DNA of 54,777 nt from Nitrososphaerota archaeon (lineage in GTDB: Archaea; Thermoproteota; Nitrososphaeria; Nitrososphaerales; Nitrosopumilaceae): positions 1-54,777 of the forward strand of contig DAHUYT010000005.1 of the NCBI GenBank assembly GCA_027315065.1, read 5' to 3'. Below, piece after piece: positions 42,847 through 50,769 of the stretch. Under the pieces are notes generated by a model. The model ran no database searches, had not been told where the DNA came from, and was given only the letters and a program-made list of their open reading frames with translations. Position numbers and translations under genes: made by a program. The first letter of the stretch is position 1, and the number at the start of each line of letters is the position of its first letter.

Positions 42847-43146
42847 TTACTTGGTCTGTTTAGCCCTTCGCGATACCATCTTGTCCGAGATTGCAGAAAT
42901 TATTTTGGCTTTTGGTTGTGCCTTTACAAGTGCAATATAACCTGACCTGACATATGGCCTCCTTGGAAATCTCACCTGCTCGTTAGTTTCAGTTGGCTCA
43001 AATCCAGCTGCCTTGGCAGCATCTATCAATTCTTTGAGGGATGGATCAAAAATACTTTTTTCTCGCGATACACGCCGACCCAGTTTTTTTGGAAGCGTCT
43101 TATTGAAATAATCCAACCAGATTACGACGTGTTCGTAATCTTTCAT
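42847..43146 (-). CDS. srp19: signal recognition particle protein SRP19
   Basis: 99 residues. The start VVIWLDYFNKTLPKKLGRRVSRE and the later FPRRPYVRSGYIALVKA are diagnostic. SRP19 binds 7S RNA and prepares it for SRP54, whose gene is at 48592-49917. The start is 7 bp after the S8e stop. Confidence 0.93.
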   Translation of the reverse strand: MKDYEHVVIWLDYFNKTLPKKLGRRVSREKSIFDPSLKELIDAAKAAGFEPTETNEQVRFPRRPYVRSGYIALVKAQPKAKIISAISDKMVSRRAKQTK

Positions 43147-43153
43147 TTTTTAA

Positions 43154-43534
43154 TCACTTTATCAAAATTGCGTTTACTGCCCCATCTTGTCCGGGCCTTG
43201 AAACTACTTTGCACTGTCCATCCTCGGTTTCCAAAATCGCGCCCTTTGAAATTACACCACGCCTTTCATAATCACTACTTGCTGGATTTTTTAGAACTTT
43301 GAGTATCTTTACTCTCTTCACTTTTCCATCTGGGATAGCTAGATTTACAAAATCGGTGGTCTTAAGAGCAGTCTTTCGGTTATAGCCTCGTACTTTTCTT
43401 GTAATGGTGACATGAGCACCTGGAATTGCCTCAACCGAATATCGATCAATTTCATACTTCCTTCTGGTTCTAAGAGGATATCGTCTGCCCCCTGTTATCT
43501 TGCTTGTAGCAAGATTCTCCACAGATTTCTTCAC
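43154..43534 (-). CDS. rps8e: 30S ribosomal protein S8e
   Basis: 126 residues from a GTG at 43534. It begins VKKSVENLATSKITGGRRYP, then RTRRKYEIDRYSVEAIPGA, and continues through VRGYNRKTALK to the C-terminal GAILETEDGQCKVVSRPG. A longer in-frame ATG at 43585 is rejected because a TATA box at 43558-43567 lies 28 bp before the GTG, meaning the mRNA starts there, and the extra residues are not S8e-like. SRP19 follows 7 bp later. Confidence 0.92.
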   Translation of the reverse strand: MKKSVENLATSKITGGRRYPLRTRRKYEIDRYSVEAIPGAHVTITRKVRGYNRKTALKTTDFVNLAIPDGKVKRVKILKVLKNPASSDYERRGVISKGAILETEDGQCKVVSRPGQDGAVNAILIK

Positions 43535-43557
43535 AAGCAGACAATAAAGTGACTCTA

Positions 43558-43567
43558 ATTTATACCA
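43558..43567 (-). promoter_or_regulatory. TATA box of the S8e-SRP19 transcript
   Basis: Minus-strand GGTATAAATT, centred about 28 bp before the GTG of S8e. It decides the short start and indicates a leaderless mRNA for this operon. Confidence 0.65.
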
Positions 43568-43599
43568 TTTAGAACAAAGGCCCATATTGCATCTAGTCT

Positions 43600-44190
43600 T
43601 TACTGATTTTGTGTCATGGGTTTTACATCTTCAGTCTGCGATGCGGATTGGCTTGGAGAGTTTTGGTTCGAAGATCTGACTTTTGTGAAGAGTTTCTGTT
43701 TTAACAAATCTTTGTCACCTTGGATTCCAAAATATTTCTGGAATTTTTCTGTTGTGTTGTATATCTTGAGCCTCCCAACATTTTGATGTTCAATATATGC
43801 CAGCTGCTCAAGCAGTCTGAGGTGCAAATATACGCCGGAACCGCGGACCTCAACCAATCTTTTTGATGAAATCGGTTGCATATATGCAACATATGATAGG
43901 GTCTTCAGTGTAGCGGTTGGGAGCAAGGGTTTTGATGCATATTTTCTGATAACAGTATTGTATTCTGGTCTTAGCTGAAAAACGTACGACCCATCAGGCA
44001 GGGATACTATCTCTAGTGCCCTAAAGGCAGATTTTGTCTTTTTCATAATTCCTGTCATGAGAGCAAGCGTCTTGGCTCTGGATTCAGTACCAGAGGCCTT
44101 TATCAACTCCTCGATTGTAAGTGGCCTTCCTGCAGAATACAGGGCCGCTTCTAGTCTTGCAATTGCCTCATCATCTTCAATCTTGCCCAT
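43600..44190 (-). CDS. scpB: segregation and condensation protein B
   Basis: 196 residues, two winged-helix domains: AIARLEAALYSAGRPLTIEEL at the start and LLPTATLKTLSYVAYMQPIS followed by SKRLVEVRGSGVYLHLRLL in the second. A polar Ser/Gln-rich tail (SSNQNSPSQSASQ) extends it. ScpB pairs with ScpA on SMC to form condensin. Upstream is scpA with a 68-bp gap. Confidence 0.9.
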   Translation of the reverse strand: MGKIEDDEAIARLEAALYSAGRPLTIEELIKASGTESRAKTLALMTGIMKKTKSAFRALEIVSLPDGSYVFQLRPEYNTVIRKYASKPLLPTATLKTLSYVAYMQPISSKRLVEVRGSGVYLHLRLLEQLAYIEHQNVGRLKIYNTTEKFQKYFGIQGDKDLLKQKLFTKVRSSNQNSPSQSASQTEDVKPMTQNQ

Positions 44191-44258
44191 GTATACAAAA
44201 AGAGTCAGAAGATTACTTAAAGGAAATCCCTATTGACAGTTGATTTACTTGTAAATTT

Positions 44259-44981
44259 CTATTTTGTAAAAGAGACCATTATATCGTCTTCTGTCTGCTC
44301 CAAGTCGACCTTCATATCTCTTGCCAAAAATAATATTGCAAAGAAACACCTGATCACGTCTACCAGTTCAAGGCCAGAGGTGATGTTCTTAAAGGAACCT
44401 GACCCTGTAGACCTTATCTTGTTCATTATTAGATTCTCATATTGACCAATTATCTTCTCAAGTGAGATGAAATAATCGTCAAAATTTGGTATCTGGACTG
44501 GCTCAAACTCCATCTGCCTACGACTTGAGCGTGGATTTGCAATAGTCCCAATCAGGTTCTCAAGTACGGAAAGCAATTCATCCAAGGTGACAGGATACGT
44601 AGACTCGTGTCGGTAAGGCATGTCGATTATTTCAATATCTACATCTTCTCGCTGGCTTAGGGACCGCTTCTCCATAGCCGCCTTTTGTAGCGCAAATATG
44701 CTTTCCACCTTCATTCTGTGAATCATTGCAGACGAAAGGGCCGCAATTCCAGCTACACGTAGATCTTTCTTGTCTGTCTGGTTTAGAATTGAGATCAGCA
44801 TCTCCAGTATACGAGTGATATCTATACTCCAGACATCTTTTTTAGATATGTCAAGAGGTGTAAATAGAATGTTAACAGGAGGTTGTGCAATCCCGGTGCC
44901 GGTGTTTTCCTCAGCCACTAGGTACAATCCACCTGTCTTTATAATATATGTTTGATTTGCTCTTTTGATAGCCCAAGTCAA
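44259..44981 (-). CDS. scpA: segregation and condensation protein A (kleisin)
   Basis: 240 residues from a TTG at 44981. The core begins about residue 35 with PVNILFTPLDISKKDVWSID and continues ILNQTDKKDLRVAGIAALSS, the ScpA N-terminal SMC-neck region. The C-terminus (LELVDVIRCFFAILFLARDM) is the winged helix that binds the SMC head. The first 30 residues are not family-typical, so an internal start is possible. With scpB it forms the kleisin complex. Confidence 0.88.
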   Translation of the reverse strand: MTWAIKRANQTYIIKTGGLYLVAEENTGTGIAQPPVNILFTPLDISKKDVWSIDITRILEMLISILNQTDKKDLRVAGIAALSSAMIHRMKVESIFALQKAAMEKRSLSQREDVDIEIIDMPYRHESTYPVTLDELLSVLENLIGTIANPRSSRRQMEFEPVQIPNFDDYFISLEKIIGQYENLIMNKIRSTGSGSFKNITSGLELVDVIRCFFAILFLARDMKVDLEQTEDDIMVSFTK

Positions 44982-45007
44982 GATTTTTACCGTTTTTGCA
45001 ACTCAAA

Positions 45008-45016
45008 AAATATAAT
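45008..45016 (+). promoter_or_regulatory. TATA box of the orphan response regulator
   Basis: AAATATAAT is centred about 24 bp before the GTG at 45036 (a TTG follows at 45039), supporting a leaderless transcript and this start. Confidence 0.55.
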
Positions 45017-45035
45017 CTTGTACCATCTAATACAA

Positions 45036-45782
45036 GTGTTGGATAAAGACATTGAAAAGTTTGACTTAGCATGCACCTACTTGAAAAATGATCAGAGTAT
45101 ATCAGCGCATAATCTGTTCATGTCTCTTGCACAAGATGCTATGAAAAAGGACGACTTCAAGGCTGGGATATATCTCATTCTTGCCTCAGAATGCAAGGCA
45201 AGACAAGACAAAGACAACAAAGAAGAATTCGACATGGCTGCAAGATACTATCTCATGGTTGCAAAAAAAGACAAGTTCAGTTCATCTTATGCATACCAAT
45301 GCGCCGCAAGATGTTTTCTCAAGTCAGGACAGATAGACAGGGCAATGAAAGTGTCAGATGAGGCAAAAAAACACATGTCAGTAATTATTGAAGAGAAAAG
45401 ACCAATTGTCATAGTAGATGATAGTCCGGCAATTACGTTACGCCTCAAGAGTTACCTGGAGCAGCTTGGATATGGAGACATCAAGACGGCAAATAACGGA
45501 AATAGCGCCATTAAACTTGTTACAAAATTAATCAATGACTCACAAAATCCTCTCATATTACTCGATATGCAGTTACCTAACTTGACTGGAGACGCTGTTG
45601 CTAAGAAACTTCTAGAGAAAAAACCAGATCTTTCCATCATATTGATAACTGCAGATGAAAAAAATAATCCGCGAGTTCGCAATACAATCGGATTTGGTTC
45701 CGTGGCATTCATTCAAAAACCATTTACAATAAATGAGTTAAAAAATGCACTTGATATCACAGAGCAAAGCCGCATCAGATAA
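45036..45782 (+). CDS. response regulator with N-terminal helical (TPR-like) repeats
   Basis: 248 residues from GTG 45036. The N-terminal about 115 are helical pairs (ISAHNLFMSLAQDAMKKDDF; AARYYLMVAKKDKFSSSYAY; AARCFLKSGQIDRAMKVSDE), resembling TPR units. The C-terminal part is a receiver domain: acidic pair in IVIVDDSPAI, phospho-Asp in LILLDMQLP, Thr in LITADE and Lys in FIQKPF. No DNA-binding output and no histidine kinase are nearby, so it likely acts through protein contacts. It is divergent from scpA and convergent with the Lrp gene, with an 8-bp overlap. Confidence 0.88.
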   Translation: MLDKDIEKFDLACTYLKNDQSISAHNLFMSLAQDAMKKDDFKAGIYLILASECKARQDKDNKEEFDMAARYYLMVAKKDKFSSSYAYQCAARCFLKSGQIDRAMKVSDEAKKHMSVIIEEKRPIVIVDDSPAITLRLKSYLEQLGYGDIKTANNGNSAIKLVTKLINDSQNPLILLDMQLPNLTGDAVAKKLLEKKPDLSIILITADEKNNPRVRNTIGFGSVAFIQKPFTINELKNALDITEQSRIR

Positions 45783-46281
45783 GAAGCAAGAGAGACATGT
45801 TCAAGAGATTGATATCTTTTACTCGAAGACTGTTTATTCTATAATCAGAAATTTGATCAGAGAATTTTTCAATTATCTTTGATGTTGGATTTTTCTCATC
45901 GCTGTCAAGTCTCACGACTACTAACATATTCCAATCGCCGTCAAGCGTTGCAATAAAAAGATAATTTGGAAATGTCTTTACAAAATCTTTTATCGATTCC
46001 ACTTGACTGTTAATTGAACGTGTAATCTTTAATTTCAAAAACAGTGCCTCAAACTCATCGGTGATAGATATGCCACTCAAGACTGCCGTGTAGCCTTTTA
46101 TAATTCCGCTCTTCTCTAATCGCTCAATTCTCTTTCTGATGGTTCTATCCGAAACGTCCACTCCTGCGTTTCTAAGATCAAACGCAATATCCTTGGAAGG
46201 AGTTCTTGCATTCTTGTTTAGAATCGCAATTATCTTTTGGTCTATTTCATCTAAAGAGGACCAGCCTGAATCTCCCGGCAT
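45775..46281 (-). CDS. Lrp/AsnC-family transcriptional regulator
   Basis: 168 residues: an HTH (DEIDQKIIAILNKNARTPSK, then VSDRTIRKRIERLEKSGIIKGYTAVL) followed by a RAM ligand-binding domain (ALFLKLKITR; FIATLDGDWNMLVVVRLDS). It is a full-length Lrp protein, unlike the isolated RAM proteins near purM. The target is unknown; autoregulation is common in the family. A tRNA-Tyr gene lies just upstream on the same strand. Confidence 0.93.
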   Translation of the reverse strand: MPGDSGWSSLDEIDQKIIAILNKNARTPSKDIAFDLRNAGVDVSDRTIRKRIERLEKSGIIKGYTAVLSGISITDEFEALFLKLKITRSINSQVESIKDFVKTFPNYLFIATLDGDWNMLVVVRLDSDEKNPTSKIIEKFSDQISDYRINSLRVKDINLLNMSLLLLI

Positions 46282-46322
46282 TACTAGTATAACAAATCAA
46301 GTGTTTTTGAGTTTTATGATGA

Positions 46323-46445
46323 TGGTCCCACGCGCAGGATTCGAACTTGCGACTCTCCGGTTTCTGTAAGCCTGATAGGCTGATGACGGTCAGCCAAGAG
46401 CCAACCACTACAGCCGGATGCTCTACCAGGCTGAGCTAGCGTGGG
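46323..46445 (-). tRNA. tRNA-Tyr(GTA) with a 46-nt intron
   Basis: Minus strand. Acceptor CCCACGC pairs with GCGTGGG; discriminator A at 46326; CCA appears encoded at 46325-46323. The D-arm is GCTC...GAGC. The anticodon stem TCCGG/CCGGA encloses CTGTAGA after splicing, anticodon GTA. The T-arm is GCAAG-TTCGAAT-CCTGC, with one A-C mismatch in the stem. The mature length is 74 nt without CCA. The 46-nt intron lies between G37 and A38. Confidence 0.94.
46362..46407 (-). other. intron of tRNA-Tyr(GTA)
   Basis: 46 nt at the canonical 37/38 site; it begins TGGTTGGCTC and ends CTTACAGAA on the minus strand and can fold on itself (GGCTGA with TCAGCC). Removing it restores the anticodon arm exactly. 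Confidence 0.85.
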
Positions 46446-46464
46446 ACATCGATTCTCATCCAGT

Positions 46465-47199
46465 TTGTTCGTATTAAATAATTATCGGCTAGGAAAAATA
46501 GTCACATATTTCCCAAAATTTGAAACAGATCTAGAAAAATTGAGTTCTATCAAACTACATATAAGAAGGCAGTTTGATCCCGATCACGTGGCTGATTCGG
46601 AGATTGCGGAGGGAGGATATGTATGTACACCATATTTGCACAATGAATCGTCGTCAAAATTGAAAGAAATACTGGAAAATTCTGCCTACATTGATGACGT
46701 GTATTTTGCCACTGCCACTTTTTCAGAAGATGGTAATGCATACTTTCCGTCGCATAACAATACATATCTTCTTGCAAGATTTCGAGACAGACATAACACA
46801 TTAGAAGAAGTTAACAAGTACAAGCAAGAGCAGCCAACATTTGTCTTCTCAAGATATACAGAGTTCTTTGAAAGATTCAACGATCAAAAACTCAATCTTG
46901 TTTCTGTTTATTATCTTGATCACGGTCACTCTGAATCTGATCTCTCAGACTTGGCACTGATAGTAGCAAAACGCAATAGAGTAAGACGGGCAGAATGTGG
47001 AACTTTGTACACATCATCAACGGAGGCTCCCAAGTTTACTTTTCCATATGTGGATAATTTGGTTATCTTCGAGGTCTCAAGTGGAAACACACATCAGAGT
47101 GACAACAAATATTGTGAAAAAACAAGAAAGGAAGTTGCAAGAAAAGGAATCAGGATGACCAATTTGTTGAACCTTTCGGTTATAGAAAAAATCAAATAA
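46465..47199 (+). CDS. protein of unknown function, about 245 aa
   Basis: The open frame begins inside the tRNA region; a TTG at 46465 is a possible start but none is well supported, and there is no in-frame ATG for most of the gene. The body is alpha/beta and soluble: KLHIRRQFDPDHVADSEIAE, YLHNESSSKLKEILENSAYI, LVSVYYLDHGHSESDLSDLA, KFTFPYVDNLVIFEVSSGN. No family was recognised. The late VFSRYTEFFERF segment is aromatic. The gene is followed 32 bp later by aIF5A. Confidence 0.7.
   Translation: MFVLNNYRLGKIVTYFPKFETDLEKLSSIKLHIRRQFDPDHVADSEIAEGGYVCTPYLHNESSSKLKEILENSAYIDDVYFATATFSEDGNAYFPSHNNTYLLARFRDRHNTLEEVNKYKQEQPTFVFSRYTEFFERFNDQKLNLVSVYYLDHGHSESDLSDLALIVAKRNRVRRAECGTLYTSSTEAPKFTFPYVDNLVIFEVSSGNTHQSDNKYCEKTRKEVARKGIRMTNLLNLSVIEKIK
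46472..46480 (-). promoter_or_regulatory. TATA box of tRNA-Tyr
   Basis: Minus-strand TATTTAATA, centred about 30 bp upstream of the tRNA 5' end at 46445. Being near-symmetric, it could also serve the rightward gene. Confidence 0.6.
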
Positions 47200-47234
47200 A
47201 AAAGTTATATACTCTGCCAAATTCTGTTTGTGTG

Positions 47235-47642
47235 ATGAGCAAGCCTTCTGAACTAGGTTCACTTAAAATTGGTTCATACATCTTGTTACCTGTTGATGCC
47301 CCAAACCAAGAACCATGCAAGATAGTAGAATATGATACCAGTAAACCAGGAAAACATGGAGCCGCGAAGGCAAGAATCGTAGCTGTTGGAATATTTGACA
47401 AAAAAAAATACCCGCATGTTTCCCCTGTGAGTGCACAGGTGCAGGTACCGTTAATTGACAAGAGGGTGGGCGCTGTCATATCAAAAACAGATGTAATTGT
47501 TCAGGTAATGGACTCTGAGAGCTTTGAAGTCTTCGATGTGTCACAGATAGAAGACGAGGTGGTGGATAAGGTAGCCCAGGGACAAGATGTCGAATACTGG
47601 AAGGTAATGGATAGAACTATTATAGTCCGAATCAAGAATTAG
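47235..47642 (+). CDS. eif5A: translation factor aIF5A
   Basis: 135 residues from ATG 47235. The hypusine/deoxyhypusine loop is KPGKHGAAKARIVAVGIFD, with the modified Lys in GKHG. The N-terminal SH3-like barrel (SLKIGSYILLPVDAPNQEPC) and C-terminal OB fold (ISKTDVIVQVMDSESFEVFD) follow. It promotes peptide bond formation on stalled ribosomes. The TATA-like GTTATATAC lies about 28 bp upstream, suggesting a leaderless mRNA. Confidence 0.96.
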   Translation: MSKPSELGSLKIGSYILLPVDAPNQEPCKIVEYDTSKPGKHGAAKARIVAVGIFDKKKYPHVSPVSAQVQVPLIDKRVGAVISKTDVIVQVMDSESFEVFDVSQIEDEVVDKVAQGQDVEYWKVMDRTIIVRIKN

Positions 47643-47908
47643 GTTCGGATGCTGATGATGACGAGAAAAGCCAACTGATATCATCGTGATGAAGATTATG
47701 AGTAATTGAAGCATCCAGGCTTTCTCTTTCTCGAATGAGTTATACACAATGACATGCGTACCTAATACGTGAAAGGCCTGTGCCACGTATGTCTTGCATC
47801 AAACGTTGAAGTTACATTAAGGGGGCATCTGGCTCTGTGTTACAGCTGCCTCAAAAAAGTATCCGAGCTGGAAAAAAATTAATTGAATAGATACAATAAG
47901 AGTACAAA

Positions 47909-48598
47909 TTGAAACTTGGATCACTTTTCTCAGGAGGAAAGGACAGCACCTTTGCCACTTACAGGGCAAAGTTGGAAGGCCATGACATAGCATGTCTTGT
48001 GACCATATTCCCAAAATCTGAGGAGAGTCACCTGCTGCATCATCCAAACATTGGTTTGAGTGTACTTCAGGCAAAAGCTATGAACATACCTCAAATTACT
48101 GTCGGTCTTGATTCTGATGATATTACAATAGAAGTTGATAATCTAAAAAAAACACTAAAGGCTGCAAAAGAGCAATTCGGGATAGATGGAATAGTACATG
48201 GAGGAATCCGCAGCGTATTTCAGAAAAACCACTTTGAAATAATTTGCCGCAGTCTGAGCCTTGACGTTATTGCCCCACTTTGGAATATAAACGAGATATC
48301 ATATCTACGTGAGATGGTACAAACTGGATTTCGGTTTATTGTCACAAGTGTTACTGCACATGGACTTGATGACTCATGGCTTGGAAAAGAAATAACTGCA
48401 CCAGATGTAGAAAAATTAATTGCCATATCAACCAGGTTTGGGTTCAACGTGTCATTTGAGGGAGGAGAGGCAGAGACATTTGTGGTATCATGCCCTTTGT
48501 TTTCCGGACATATCAAGATTGTAAAATCAAACAAAATATGGGATGGGTACAGAGGAAGGTTTGAAATAACCGAAGCTGTTTTAGAAGAGCAATGTTAG
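47909..48598 (+). CDS. dph6: diphthine-ammonia ligase (Dph6-type)
   Basis: 229 residues from TTG 47909. The ATP-pyrophosphatase P-loop LFSGGKDSTFATY starts it. The Dph6 phrases VHGGIRSVFQKNHFE, APLWNINEISYLREM and the end FEGGEAETFVVSCPLF follow. It amidates diphthine on aEF2 in the last step of diphthamide synthesis. The 3' end overlaps the srp54 start by 7 bp, linking two translation-related genes. The region 47643-47908 before it has no recognised gene. Confidence 0.9.
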   Translation: MKLGSLFSGGKDSTFATYRAKLEGHDIACLVTIFPKSEESHLLHHPNIGLSVLQAKAMNIPQITVGLDSDDITIEVDNLKKTLKAAKEQFGIDGIVHGGIRSVFQKNHFEIICRSLSLDVIAPLWNINEISYLREMVQTGFRFIVTSVTAHGLDDSWLGKEITAPDVEKLIAISTRFGFNVSFEGGEAETFVVSCPLFSGHIKIVKSNKIWDGYRGRFEITEAVLEEQC

Positions 48599-49917
48599 AT
48601 AGCCTCAAGACAGGCCTCCGGGCTGCATTGAAAAAAATAGTCAACTCGTCTGCCATAGATGAGGTACTAATCAAAGAATTATCTAAAGACATTCAGAGAT
48701 CACTGTTACAGTCTGATGTCAATGTAAAACTTGTCTTTCAGATTACAAAAAACCTAGAGGAGCGCTCACTCAACGAGACTCCGCCGCCCGGACTATCAAG
48801 AAAGGACCACATTGTAAAGATATTGTATGATGAACTTTCAAAATTGCTGGGAAATGAGAACGAATACACTTTCCAGCCAGGAAAGATGAACCGTGTGCTA
48901 ATGCTTGGAATTCAGGGTAGCGGCAAGACAACAATAACGGCAAAACTTGCAAAATATCTGACAAAGCAAGGATACAGGGTCTGCGTGGTTGGTGCAGACA
49001 CATACAGACCCGGAGCCTTGACTCAACTCAAGACAATGTGCGAGAGAGCAAATGTTGAAGTGTATGGCGAGGAAGATAATAAGGACTCACCTGAAATTGT
49101 AAAGAACGGCCTGAAACATTTTGAGGGAAAGAACTTTGATATTGTACTGATAGATACTGCTGGGCGACACAAGGAAGAAAAAGATCTATTCGATGAGATG
49201 ACTCGAATAAGTCAGGTAGCAGATCCTGACTTGGCATTGCTTATCATTGATGGTACAATAGGACAACAGTGTTACAACCAGGCAGAAGCGTTTCATAAGA
49301 TAGTTCCAGTTGGCGGCATCATCATAACCAAATTAGATTCTAGTGCAAAGGGCGGTGGGGCTCTTGCGGCTGCAGCTGCTACCGGTGCTAAAATAATGTA
49401 TATTGGAACAGGCGAGCGAATTGATGATCTGGAGAAGTTTTCACCAACTAGGTTTGTTGGTAAGATGCTTGGTATGGGAGATATTCAAGCCCTGCTTGAT
49501 ATGGCAGCAAGACTGGAGACTGAGGGAAACGAAGCAAGACTCAAGCGCATATCACATGGTAAGATGAACATGGAAGATTTCTATTTCCAAATAGAAGAAG
49601 CTACAAAGGCAGGAGGTCTACGAAGCATAATGGAGAACATGCCTGGAATATCTGGAATGGTAAAAGAAGACCAGCTGGATCAGCAAGAGGAAAGGATGGA
49701 AAGGTGGAGATATGTAATCCAATCTATGACAAAAGAGGAAAAGGCCGATCCAGATCTCATCAACGCATCGCGTGTAAAAAGAATTGCACGAGGTTCTGGC
49801 TGGTCTGAACATGAGGTAAAGGAGTTACTCAAAGCATACAAAAACTCCAAAACCATGATGAAGGCATCAAAGGGCAGGCAACTGCAAGGAATGCTGCGCA
49901 AGATGGGTCTTGGGTAA
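48592..49917 (+). CDS. srp54: signal recognition particle GTPase SRP54
   Basis: 441 residues: N domain, GTPase G domain (G1 GIQGSGKTTITAKLA; DTYRPGALTQLK; DTAGRH; TKLDSSAKGGGAL) and the methionine-rich M domain (GKMNMEDFYFQIEEATKAGG; NASRVKRIARGSGWSEHEV), which ends MLRKMGLG. It binds signal sequences and 7S RNA for co-translational targeting. It overlaps dph6 and works with SRP19 encoded at 42847-43146. Confidence 0.97.
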   Translation: MLDSLKTGLRAALKKIVNSSAIDEVLIKELSKDIQRSLLQSDVNVKLVFQITKNLEERSLNETPPPGLSRKDHIVKILYDELSKLLGNENEYTFQPGKMNRVLMLGIQGSGKTTITAKLAKYLTKQGYRVCVVGADTYRPGALTQLKTMCERANVEVYGEEDNKDSPEIVKNGLKHFEGKNFDIVLIDTAGRHKEEKDLFDEMTRISQVADPDLALLIIDGTIGQQCYNQAEAFHKIVPVGGIIITKLDSSAKGGGALAAAAATGAKIMYIGTGERIDDLEKFSPTRFVGKMLGMGDIQALLDMAARLETEGNEARLKRISHGKMNMEDFYFQIEEATKAGGLRSIMENMPGISGMVKEDQLDQQEERMERWRYVIQSMTKEEKADPDLINASRVKRIARGSGWSEHEVKELLKAYKNSKTMMKASKGRQLQGMLRKMGLG

Positions 49918-49995
49918 ATTCCGGCATGTCAGTAGTATTTTCAGGAAGATTCAATTTATGCAGGAATATCAATGTATTCGGCTGAAAAGCGAGTT

Positions 49996-50529
49996 TCAGA
50001 TAAGCGGGGCTACAAACATAACAATCACAGATACGCCCATAATTACGACAGTCATCCAACCAAGGATGTTTGATAACAATCCATTTGTCTTATTACCAAG
50101 TATTTTCTTGTCATTTGAAATCTTCAACAGCATTACAAGTGGCATATTTGGTACAATTAATTGAACGGAGGATCCCATTGCTCCAATGTATGAACCAATG
50201 TTTATCGTGTTGGCGATCAGCAGTGCGACAATAGGAGTTGTCGTCTTTTTGGAATGTCTCGCTTTTAGGACACTTACAAGACCCTTCCCAGTGACAAGAT
50301 AGACTACAGCAACAAGTGCTATCACCCATGGCAGAAAAATCCCGCCATGCCAATACATGTTGAGTCTATAGAATATGTCCGGAGTCCAGTGGTTATTGTA
50401 TGCCGGATTTAGAAACGGCGTCACGTAGTTTACTATTGGGGATATTGCCATAACTCCTACTGCCCATACCATAGCCCAGCAGAACAGGAATTTAGCGTTA
50501 AAATACCGTTTAATGAGATTTCCCATCAA
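49996..50529 (-). CDS. multi-helix membrane protein of unknown function
   Basis: 177 residues with about five hydrophobic helices (about 13-33, 64-83, 98-117, 122-137, 156-175). A conserved-looking NMYWHGGIFLPW segment lies at the start of helix 2; the His could be a metal or heme ligand. No family was recognised. It stands alone between srp54 and the site-2 protease, separated by more than 70 bp on each side. Confidence 0.72.
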   Translation of the reverse strand: MMGNLIKRYFNAKFLFCWAMVWAVGVMAISPIVNYVTPFLNPAYNNHWTPDIFYRLNMYWHGGIFLPWVIALVAVVYLVTGKGLVSVLKARHSKKTTTPIVALLIANTINIGSYIGAMGSSVQLIVPNMPLVMLLKISNDKKILGNKTNGLLSNILGWMTVVIMGVSVIVMFVAPLI

Positions 50530-50769
50530 CTTGTCTCTATTACATAATGCATAACTCGCCAGTTAAAAGATGCAACAAGAATTTCATTACTGAAAATCAA
50601 CAGCAACTGCACTCTTTCCTTGTATCATTTTATGAACATTATACGCGGTACCTCAACTTGGTGTTTTCTTGACATCTTCAGGTGCAAAGAACCTGCCATA
50701 TTTGAAATTCTTGAAATGTATTTTAATAAAAATGCCTCATGTATGTCATGTGATTATGAGTAAAACAAA

